Shown here: in pieces, positions 1-6,845 of the stretch
Numbering within the stretch: position 1 is the stretch's first letter
How the letters are laid out: every line of letters starts with the position of its first letter
Origin: Gemmatimonadales bacterium
GTDB taxonomy: Bacteria; Gemmatimonadota; Gemmatimonadetes; Gemmatimonadales; GWC2-71-9
Assembly (NCBI GenBank): GCA_025937755.1
Contig: JAICQR010000010.1
Coordinates: forward strand, 1-35,306
Direction: 5' to 3'
Length of the DNA stretch: 35,306 bases
Translations under genes and position numbers: made by a program
The notes under the pieces: model-generated
Told to the model about the DNA's origin: nothing
The model's input: only the letters and a program-made list of their open reading frames with translations
The model's database searches: none

Positions 1-77
1 CTGCTATCCTAACCACTTACGTGTCGGCAGCAGGCTTGACCCTCGCTAGGGTTCGTGGCTATCTTGCTCCGCCGCAC

Positions 78-159
78 GCCCTGGTGGTGAAACTGGTAGA
101 CACGCTATCTTGAGGGGGTAGTGCCGAAAGGCGTCGCGGTTCGAATCCGCGCCAGGGCA
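78..159 (+). tRNA. tRNA-Leu (anticodon GAG)
   Basis: Acceptor GCCCTGG/CCAGGGC + A; anticodon arm CTATC-TTGAGGG-GGTAG gives GAG; long variable arm (TGCCGAAAGGCG); T-arm GCGGTTCGAATCCGC. Confidence 0.96.
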
Positions 160-164
160 TGTTC

Positions 165-236
165 GCCACTGTAGCTCAGGGGTAGAGCTCTCGATTCGTA
201 ATCGAGCGGTCGTCGGTTCAAATCCGACCAGTGGCT
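165..236 (+). tRNA. tRNA-Thr (anticodon CGT)
   Basis: Acceptor GCCACTG/CAGTGGC + T; D-arm TAGCTCAGGGGTAGAGC; anticodon arm CTCGA-TTCGTAA-TCGAG gives CGT; T-arm GTCGGTTCAAATCCGAC. Confidence 0.96.
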
Positions 237-237
237 C

Positions 238-2169
238 TCAGGTGCCCCGCAGATATCCCGCCGGAATCGTCCCCTGCCGCATCAGCCGTTCGTGAAACGC
301 CCGCGCGTCAAAGCCGGCGCCGGCTTTCTTGCGCTCGGCTTCGCGTAGCTCCACGATCTCGTTCTTTCCCAGGTTGTACGTAATCGCCTGCGTCGGCCAC
401 TTGGAGTAACGATAGATCGCGCGGTCCGCGGTCTCGTACGCGGCATTCGCGGCCGGATCCGACCCGCGTCGCGCCGAGGCATCCGGCACGAACTCCACAT
501 GGGAAGCGAAGTAGTCCACCGCTTCCTCGAACGTCATCCGGCCCGTATGGATTCCCACGTCCACTCGCACCCGCACCGCCCGCATCAGCTGGGCCTGGAG
601 CATGTACAGGTACTCTGCCGGCGCATAGAATCCGAACGGCTCGCCATGGTTCTCGGCCATCAGTTCCTCTGCATACAGACCCCACCCCTCCGCCGCCATC
701 GAGTCCTGCCACATCGATGAGGAGTCCTCCACGGCACCCGGCGTGAGCCAGCGGATATTGGCGATATCGTCCGCATGCTGGGTCATGTACTTGTAATGCC
801 AGTCATGTCCCGGAAAGCCCTCGTGCACGGCGGTGGTCGCGACAGAGGCGCGGTTGTTCTGCGCCAGTGCCGCCGGATCGTTGCCGGTGGGCGAGAGGTA
901 GAAGCGCCCTACGCCTGTCTTCTTGAAGGGTGGAGCAGGATAGTATGCGGCCTCGATCGCGCTGCGCAGCACCGGCGGCGTCGCCACTACATCCAGCTGG
1001 TAGTCGGCCGGTACGTCGAACAGCGCCTTTTCCCGGCCGTATTCCACCGCGCGCTTGCCGGTGTCTACATACCACTGAAGCAGTTCATCGTCGTTGCGCG
1101 GCGAATCCTGGCCCAGGTGCGACAGCACCTGGCGCATGCTGGCCCTCTTCTCGGCGTCGGTATCGAATGCCAGCGTCAAACCCGCTGCGTCGGCCACCTG
1201 GGCCGCTACCGCGAAGATCTTGTCTTCGTACAGTGCCACCTGTTGCGCGCCGTAGTCCCACAACTCCGCCGGCGTGCGTTCCACCGCCAGGCAGTTGCGC
1301 ACCCGCCAGCCGTACTCGTCCTCTCCTGCAGCGTAGTGGTCTGCCGCGTCCGCGCCATAGGCGCCCGAGAGGAACTCGGCGAACGACTCGAATGCCGCCG
1401 CCGCCGCGGCCCCGGCTTCCCGGATACTGGTCAGCCCGGCTTCGGCAAACGCCCGCTGGCCGAGGTGTTGCTCCGCCTCTCCCGCCAGGGTCTCGCGGAA
1501 GTAGCTGGCGTTGGCTCGGCTGCCGCCGATGCCGTCCCGCTCGACCATCCTCCGGTCGGGCACGTTGCCGGCCGCGATACCCGCCTCGAGATTGACGCGT
1601 GCCGTCGCCAGGTATGCCGGTACCGCGTTGACTCGCCGCGCCACCAGCCGCCATTCCGCTTCGGTTCCGAGACCGGCCCCATCCGGCGTCATCTGCTGGA
1701 TTTGCCAGTCCACGCCGCGAAACGGTTCGGACACGTAGGTGTCTACCGCCCGTTCGTGGTAACGGCGATCGCCGTAGAGGCGGATCAGGAAGCCGAGCTG
1801 GGCCGACATTACCGAGCGATCCACCCACTCGGGACTGGCTTCCGTCGTCGGTGAAAGCCCGGCCATCGCCTGCTCGATTTCCCGGAAGAACTCCAGCTCG
1901 GCCGCGATCGCGGCTGGAGAGAAGTCGCGCAGCTTGCCGTTGATCTCTGCAAGGGAAGGGTCGTACCCGTCACCGCCGAGGTACGTGGCGGTCACCGGGT
2001 TCAGTTCCAGCACCCGCAGGAAGTAGCGGTCGCGCACCTGCGCGAAGTCATCGCTGTAACTGGCCGGCTCTGCATCCGGCGTCCGGCAAGCCGACACGTA
2101 ACGCAGGATGCCCAGCATTGCGGCAGAACGGACGCCCAGCGACAGCAGTTCTCGGCGGGGCAACAGCAT
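238..2169 (-). CDS. DUF885 family protein (putative metallopeptidase-like secreted lipoprotein)
   Basis: 643-aa ORF; HEGFPGHDWHYKYM motif matches the DUF885 HExxPGH region; N-terminus with RR and a Cys-containing export-like region (RRELLSLGVRSAAMLGILRYVSAC). Confidence 0.85.
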   Translation of the reverse strand: MLLPRRELLSLGVRSAAMLGILRYVSACRTPDAEPASYSDDFAQVRDRYFLRVLELNPVTATYLGGDGYDPSLAEINGKLRDFSPAAIAAELEFFREIEQAMAGLSPTTEASPEWVDRSVMSAQLGFLIRLYGDRRYHERAVDTYVSEPFRGVDWQIQQMTPDGAGLGTEAEWRLVARRVNAVPAYLATARVNLEAGIAAGNVPDRRMVERDGIGGSRANASYFRETLAGEAEQHLGQRAFAEAGLTSIREAGAAAAAAFESFAEFLSGAYGADAADHYAAGEDEYGWRVRNCLAVERTPAELWDYGAQQVALYEDKIFAVAAQVADAAGLTLAFDTDAEKRASMRQVLSHLGQDSPRNDDELLQWYVDTGKRAVEYGREKALFDVPADYQLDVVATPPVLRSAIEAAYYPAPPFKKTGVGRFYLSPTGNDPAALAQNNRASVATTAVHEGFPGHDWHYKYMTQHADDIANIRWLTPGAVEDSSSMWQDSMAAEGWGLYAEELMAENHGEPFGFYAPAEYLYMLQAQLMRAVRVRVDVGIHTGRMTFEEAVDYFASHVEFVPDASARRGSDPAANAAYETADRAIYRYSKWPTQAITYNLGKNEIVELREAERKKAGAGFDARAFHERLMRQGTIPAGYLRGT

Positions 2170-2223
2170 GGCAGGCTCACGGATGTTGACACCTCAATAT
2201 GACCCGTTGCCGGCCACCAGTCA

Positions 2224-2286
2224 CCCACTCCCCACTTCCCACTCCCCACTTCCCACTTCCCACTTCCCACTTCCCACTTCCCACTT
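2224..2286 (+). repeat. Heptanucleotide tandem repeat (CCCACTT/C)x9
   Basis: Nine contiguous 7-bp units CCCACTC/CCCACTT read directly from the sequence. Confidence 0.95.
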
Positions 2287-2306
2287 TAACTTGCCCCCGC
2301 TCCACC

Positions 2307-2380
2307 CGGGACGTAGCGCAGTCCGGTAGCGCACTGCAATGGGGTTGCAGGGGTCGCGGGTTCAAATCCCGCCGTCCCGA
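2307..2380 (+). tRNA. tRNA-Pro (anticodon GGG)
   Basis: Acceptor CGGGACG/CGTCCCG + A; anticodon arm CTGCA-ATGGGGT-TGCAG gives GGG; T-arm GCGGGTTCAAATCCCGC. Confidence 0.96.
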
Positions 2381-2416
2381 TCGATCGAGGAGCCGGCCGG
2401 CGTGCCGGCTCTTCGC

Positions 2417-2902
2417 ATGTCTGACTTGTACGCGGAGACACCCGTGCGCGTCGCCTTGCTTCTCGCTGTCACTCTCCTGCTGGCCGCCTGCTCGCTCGAT
2501 GACCTGCGCAGTCGCCCCCTCAATCCGCCAATCGCCAGGGAACTCGCCGTGAACGACGACGATCTGAACACCACCCCGTCGGGGCTTCGCTATCAGGACG
2601 TGACCGAGGGTGACGGAGCCGAGGCACGCGCCGGCGACTCCGTGTCGGTGCACTACACCGGCTGGCTCACCGATGGTTCCAAGTTCGACAGCAGCCGCGA
2701 TCGCGGGACGCCATACACGTTCCAGCTTGGAGCAGGACGGGTCATCGCGGGCTGGGAGGAGGGTGTGGCCGGCATGAAGGTGGGCGGCCGTCGCAAGCTC
2801 GTCATCCCCGCGAATCTGGGCTACGGCGCCCGCGGAGCGCCGCCGGTCATCCCGCCAGGTGCCACTCTGGTGTTCGACGTGGAACTGCTGGCCATCAAAT
2901 AG
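2417..2902 (+). CDS. FKBP-type peptidyl-prolyl cis-trans isomerase, lipoprotein
   Basis: Lipobox LLLAAC near the N-terminus; FKBP core [61 protein letters not shown]. The start at 2417 is preferred because the ORF-track start at 2339 lies inside tRNA-Pro. Confidence 0.93.
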   Translation: MSDLYAETPVRVALLLAVTLLLAACSLDDLRSRPLNPPIARELAVNDDDLNTTPSGLRYQDVTEGDGAEARAGDSVSVHYTGWLTDGSKFDSSRDRGTPYTFQLGAGRVIAGWEEGVAGMKVGGRRKLVIPANLGYGARGAPPVIPPGATLVFDVELLAIK

Positions 2903-2907
2903 CCCTC

Positions 2908-2941
2908 CCCACTTCCCACTTCCCACTTCCCACTTCCCACT
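2908..2941 (+). repeat. Heptanucleotide tandem repeat (CCCACTT)~5
   Basis: Four full CCCACTT units plus CCCACT, immediately after the FKBP stop codon. Confidence 0.95.
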
Positions 2942-2967
2942 GGGGTGGGGAGGCCGGGGGGGTGGGG
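2942..2967 (+). other. G-run cluster, candidate G-quadruplex motif
   Basis: GGGG-T-GGGG-AGGCC-GGGGGGG-T-GGGG: four G-runs of at least 4 with short loops. Confidence 0.6.
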
Positions 2968-3079
2968 TGACGCCCCTCACAGCACCCACCCCCTCCATTC
3001 GGCATGTTCGGGCACGTGCGTGACGCCATCCGTCCAAGTCGGATGGGCGCCTGACTTCCGATGGTACCGAGGAGGATGT

Positions 3080-3736
3080 ATGCGGACGATGCCGCGTGGT
3101 GCGATGCTGGGAGCACTGACGCTTGTGATCGGGCTGGGTGCGTGTGCACCCAAGGTGACTCGTGAGGAGTTCCAGAGCGAGGTCACGAAGATCCGCGACG
3201 AGATGACAACGGGTGATCGCCAGCTGGCCACTCGCATCGACTCGCTCAACACTCGCATGTCCACGCTCGAGAGCGATCTCGCGGCGTTCCGGAGCGAGTA
3301 CAACGTAAGCCTGGAAGAGATGCAGGGCGCGCTGAAATTCAACGTTCCGGTGCATTTTGAGTTTGCCAGCGCAGAGCTGCGCGAGGCCGACCGCCCGGTG
3401 CTTGACCGGTTCGCGGGTGTGGTGCGGGAGCACTACCCCAACGCCGTGATTACGATCGAGGGTTTCGCGGATCCGGCAGGTTCGCGCGCTTTCAACAAGC
3501 GGCTGGGTATGGATCGCGCCGAAAGCGTGGTGAGCTATCTCAGTTCCAATGGCGCGCTGACCGGCGCCAGCCTCAAGGCCGTGAGCTACGGCGAGTCCAA
3601 CGACCGCCAGGTAGTGCCTGGTGCTCAGGGCCCTGGCCCGGAGGGCATGGAGAATCGGCGGGTTGCGCTGGTGATTGATTATGCCTCGCCCGACGCCGCG
3701 CCCATGACCGAGACCGAAGGCGTTTCGCTGCGCTAG
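3080..3736 (+). CDS. OmpA-family (peptidoglycan-associated) lipoprotein with coiled-coil linker
   Basis: Signal/lipobox VIGLGAC; heptad-like region; OmpA C-terminal domain (VHFEFASAELREADRPVLDRFAGVV...ITIEGFADPAGSRAFNKRLGMDRAESVVSYL). Start at 3080 follows AGGAGG. Confidence 0.9.
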   Translation: MRTMPRGAMLGALTLVIGLGACAPKVTREEFQSEVTKIRDEMTTGDRQLATRIDSLNTRMSTLESDLAAFRSEYNVSLEEMQGALKFNVPVHFEFASAELREADRPVLDRFAGVVREHYPNAVITIEGFADPAGSRAFNKRLGMDRAESVVSYLSSNGALTGASLKAVSYGESNDRQVVPGAQGPGPEGMENRRVALVIDYASPDAAPMTETEGVSLR

Positions 3737-3752
3737 ACGCTTGCTCCAGCAT

Positions 3753-3789
3753 AAACACAACGCCCCGCGATTCGCGGGGCGTTGTGTTT
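3753..3789. terminator. Bidirectional intrinsic terminator (17-bp perfect stem)
   Basis: AAACACAACGCCCCGCG-ATT-CGCGGGGCGTTGTGTTT; A-run on the left and T-run on the right, between convergent ORFs. Confidence 0.93.
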
Positions 3790-4106
3790 TACGGCACCAC
3801 TACGGTCACTCTCCCAGGCCGCGCCTCCCTCGGCACCTCCACTTCGACCAGAACAGGGCGGTCGGCTGTCGGCTGCGAGGACCGGATCGCCATCACTCCT
3901 TGACCGCGTTGACCGCCGTGACCGTCCTGACCCCCTTGACCGACCACCGCCTCGACCGGATCCCAAGCCTTCACCACCTGCACCCGAACGCCAATCGAAC
4001 CCGCGGATTGCGAGTGCCCTGGGGCCGTAATGCCGACCAGGGCGAGCATGGCGCCCGCCACCACCACACCTGTCCGACTCCAGTCTTGACCAGTCACGGT
4101 GCACAT
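3789..4106 (-). CDS. Hypothetical secreted protein with Gly/Gln-rich repeat
   Basis: 105-aa ORF with signal-peptide-like N-terminus (GVVVAGAMLALVGITAPGHSQS) and internal GQGGQDGHGGQRGQG; stop codon abuts the shared terminator. Confidence 0.5.
   Translation of the reverse strand: MCTVTGQDWSRTGVVVAGAMLALVGITAPGHSQSAGSIGVRVQVVKAWDPVEAVVGQGGQDGHGGQRGQGVMAIRSSQPTADRPVLVEVEVPREARPGRVTVVVP
3900..3944. repeat. 9-bp imperfect tandem repeat (TTGACCGCN-like) x5
   Basis: TTGACCGCG TTGACCGCC GTGACCGTC CTGACCCCC TTGACCGAC. Confidence 0.75.
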
Positions 4107-4428
4107 CCTGTCATTGTATGCCCATGCACCTCTATAGCAAGGATCGTGAACAAAGGTGCAATCGGTAACCGGCGCTGTAAGCCGTTGATATCACGTCAGT
4201 TGTCACAATTCCTGAAACAGCGGTCGGATTTTCAGAAAATGTCTGGAAACTTTACACCAGATGTCCAAATCTGAGACATTGCCGCATAACCACTTGGGCG
4301 GCATGCGGGTTGACGAAAGGCGTCAGTATCTTGACGGTTGACGAAAACGTTACAGAGTTGGCACTCCGGTTGCCCTGCTGCTGCCCGATCCGCGCAGTCA
4401 TCCTTTACTCTCGCACAGGACCGGGCAC

Positions 4429-4929
4429 ATGCGCACCACCCTTTCGATCGCGCTGGCACTCGTGGTAGCCGGCTCGCTGGCCTCGCCGGCTCAGGCGCAG
4501 AACAGCGGTAACATCTTCGCCACCGCCACCGTGCTGAGCTCGATCTCGGTGACCGGCAACAACCTCGACTTCGGCAACGTCGCCCAGGGTCAGATCAAGA
4601 CTGTGGCGCCGGACGCCGCGGGCGCCGGCAACTTCACGGTGCTCGGCCAGTCGGCCACCCCGGTGGTGCTGTCGGTCACCTCGCTGCCGGCCGACGTCAA
4701 TCATGCGGGCCTGCCGCTCTCGGCCTGGCAGTACATGCATGCCGACGTCAATTCGACCGGTGGCCTGAGCGCCGCGGCCGTCGCCGTCGGCAGCACCTTC
4801 ACCGGCACCCTCGACGCCAGCGGCAACTACTACGTCTGGGTAGGCGCGACGCTGTCCGCCGGCGCCGCAGTGCCGGCCGGTTCGTACACCAGCACCACGC
4901 CGATCACCCTCCAGGTGGTCTACCAGTAA
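4429..4929 (+). CDS. DUF4402 / spore-coat-U-like secreted pilus-type subunit (paralog 1)
   Basis: Signal peptide ending SPAQAQ; ISVTGNNLDFGNVAQG, GNFTVLGQSATPVVLSVTSLP, YYVWVGATLSAGAAVPAGSYTSTTPITLQVVYQ; same layout as the next two genes. Confidence 0.78.
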   Translation: MRTTLSIALALVVAGSLASPAQAQNSGNIFATATVLSSISVTGNNLDFGNVAQGQIKTVAPDAAGAGNFTVLGQSATPVVLSVTSLPADVNHAGLPLSAWQYMHADVNSTGGLSAAAVAVGSTFTGTLDASGNYYVWVGATLSAGAAVPAGSYTSTTPITLQVVYQ

Positions 4930-4994
4930 GCCTCGACGATCGGGTAGCCGGAGGAGACGGCGAAAGCTGTCCCTCCGGCGCCAGTCCCCCTGAC

Positions 4995-5480
4995 ATGCTG
5001 CTTCGATCGCTCGCCGCGCTGACTATGCTCACTGCTGCTTCAGCCGGCAGCGCCGCCCACGCGCAGAGTTCCGGATCTGCTGTCGTCCAGCTGACCTTGC
5101 TCCCTTCGCTCACCGTCACCGGCACCCAGGATCTCGAGTTCGGCACGGTCGCCGGGTTCAGCTCGACCACGGTCCTCGCTCGCGATGGCGGCAGGTTCAC
5201 CATTCAGGGGCAGTCCAACGCCCCGGTGGTGATCGAGATGACCCAGTTGCCATCCAGCCTGGCGCCCAACCTCGCATTGGGCGCGTGGACCGGCCTCCAC
5301 AACCGTTCTCCCGGCCCTGGCAGCGCGACCGCCTTCGCGCCAGCTCCTGGCGCAGCGCTCTCCGCCGTGCTGCACAACAACGGGCGCTATTTCATCTGGC
5401 TGGGCGCCACCCTCACGGCCACCGGTGCGCCCCTGGGACCCCACAGCGCTCCCATCGTGATCACCGTCGGGTACAACTGA
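4995..5480 (+). CDS. DUF4402 / spore-coat-U-like secreted pilus-type subunit (paralog 2)
   Basis: Signal peptide; LTVTGTQDLEFGTVAGF, GRFTIQGQSNAPVVIEMTQLP, YFIWLGATLTATGAPLGPHSAPIVITVGYN; aligns by eye with 4429..4929. Confidence 0.78.
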   Translation: MLLRSLAALTMLTAASAGSAAHAQSSGSAVVQLTLLPSLTVTGTQDLEFGTVAGFSSTTVLARDGGRFTIQGQSNAPVVIEMTQLPSSLAPNLALGAWTGLHNRSPGPGSATAFAPAPGAALSAVLHNNGRYFIWLGATLTATGAPLGPHSAPIVITVGYN

Positions 5481-5536
5481 CGTGCGTCGTCACGTACATT
5501 GCTGGCGTTCCCAGTCCATTGTTGATCCGGAGCTTC

Positions 5537-6016
5537 ATGCGAACCGCACCACCGCTGCTCGCGTTGGGTTGCCTGTGCCTGCTGGCGAGCCCCGCTTCTG
5601 CCCAGGGCCATGGCGGTCGGCCGATCCGGGTGCTTGGCGTCCGGGCACTCACGTTCGGGAGTCTCATCGCGGGCGCGCCGTCGTCCGTGCTGCGCACCGA
5701 TCCTGCCCGCGCGGGCCAGTTCGATCTGATGGCCCAGAACCGTGAGGTGGTGCTGGTGAGCTTCTCACTGCCGTCGGCCATGTCCGGCCCGGCTGGCGCA
5801 TCGCTGCCCGTGATGTTCTCCGGCACCGACGCCGGATTCTCACAGGAGCAGACCATCGGCGACCAGGTGGCATTCGACCCCCGCACTACCTACACCGGCA
5901 CCATGTCGAGGCAGGGCAGGGCGTCGATTTTCCTGGGCGGCACCGCGATGCCGGCCTTCAATCAGCCGCCGGGTAACTACTCCGGCACGGTCACCCTGAC
6001 GATTGCCTACCCGTGA
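5537..6016 (+). CDS. DUF4402-like secreted subunit (paralog 3, divergent)
   Basis: MRTAPPLLALGCLCLLASPASAQ signal peptide; VRALTFGSLIAG, GQFDLMAQNREVVLVSFSLP, ASIFLGGTAMPAFNQPPGNYSGTVTLTIAYP; stop overlaps the GTG start of the next gene. Confidence 0.7.
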   Translation: MRTAPPLLALGCLCLLASPASAQGHGGRPIRVLGVRALTFGSLIAGAPSSVLRTDPARAGQFDLMAQNREVVLVSFSLPSAMSGPAGASLPVMFSGTDAGFSQEQTIGDQVAFDPRTTYTGTMSRQGRASIFLGGTAMPAFNQPPGNYSGTVTLTIAYP

Positions 6017-6843
6017 AGAGCCTCTCCATCGCGCTGCCGCTCATCCTGGCTGGCATCTCCGCGCTTCAGGCACAGGGAGTCCTGGTCGCGCCTACCTCGA
6101 TCTTCATCGATGGGCGCGCTCGCTCCGCCACTGTCCTGCTGGTCAATCCCAACGACGATCCTGCCGAGGTCGAACTCTCGGTTACCTACGGCTACACCGT
6201 CACGGACAGCGCCGGCAGCTTCTCACTCTGGACAACCGATGCGCCAGACTCCACGGCGCCGTCGGCAGCGGCGTGGATCCGCGTCTTTCCTCGTCGGGTC
6301 GCCATCGAGCCGAGGGCGCAGCAACTGGTGCGATTACTGGTCTCGCCGCCCGCCGGCCTCGCCGACGGTGAATACTGGGCCCGGCTGGTGGTGCTCGCAC
6401 GCGGCGGGAAGCTCGCCGTCGAAGCCACGACCGACTCCGGCAGCGTGAACGTCGGGCTGGCGGTGGAGGTGCGCACCATACTTCCTGTGTTGTATCGCTC
6501 TGGCACCGTCCACCCTGGTGCAGCGCTCGAAGCTCTGGCCGCCGGCACCGTTGGCGACTCGCTCGCGATCCGCGCCCGCCTCAGCCGCACCGGCGATGCG
6601 GCTGCGCTCGGCACCGTCAAGGCAATGCTCCTGGATTCCACTGGCACCGTACTCCGCCGCTCCGAACTTCCGGTGTCGGTCTACGCTCCAATCGCCCCGC
6701 GTCTCGTGCTGCCAGTCGATTCGCTCCCGCCCGGCCGCTACTCCGTGCAAATGGAATTCGTGGCGGAGCGCCCTGATCTTCCGCCTGAGGCCCTGTTGCG
6801 GTTCACTGCTGTGCGCGATTCGCTCGCCGTTACGCTGCCCTGA
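6013..6843 (+). CDS. Divergent periplasmic pilus-assembly chaperone-like protein (PapD-like fold predicted)
   Basis: Signal peptide; SIFIDGRARSATVLLVNPNDDPAEVELSV; IRVFPRRVAIEPRAQQLVRLLVSPPAGLADGEYWARLVV; VEVRTILPVLYRSG. Located between subunits and usher; GTGA overlap with the upstream gene. Confidence 0.68.
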   Translation: MKSLSIALPLILAGISALQAQGVLVAPTSIFIDGRARSATVLLVNPNDDPAEVELSVTYGYTVTDSAGSFSLWTTDAPDSTAPSAAAWIRVFPRRVAIEPRAQQLVRLLVSPPAGLADGEYWARLVVLARGGKLAVEATTDSGSVNVGLAVEVRTILPVLYRSGTVHPGAALEALAAGTVGDSLAIRARLSRTGDAAALGTVKAMLLDSTGTVLRRSELPVSVYAPIAPRLVLPVDSLPPGRYSVQMEFVAERPDLPPEALLRFTAVRDSLAVTLP

Positions 6844-6845
6844 CC

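Noticed and set aside
1-29. Possible 5' half of a truncated minus-strand tRNA at the left window edge (reverse complement ...GTAAGTGGTTAGGATAGCAG resembles a D-arm).
   Set aside because: The acceptor and D-stem do not pair convincingly, U8 is missing in the likely register, and the rest lies outside the window.
2224-2286. CRISPR array
   Set aside because: The repeats are contiguous 7-bp units with no spacers and no cas genes in the window.
2177-3760. 527-aa minus-strand ORF
   Set aside because: Runs antisense through tRNA-Pro, the FKBP and OmpA genes and two repeat arrays; the translation is dominated by repeat peptides (VGSGKWE).
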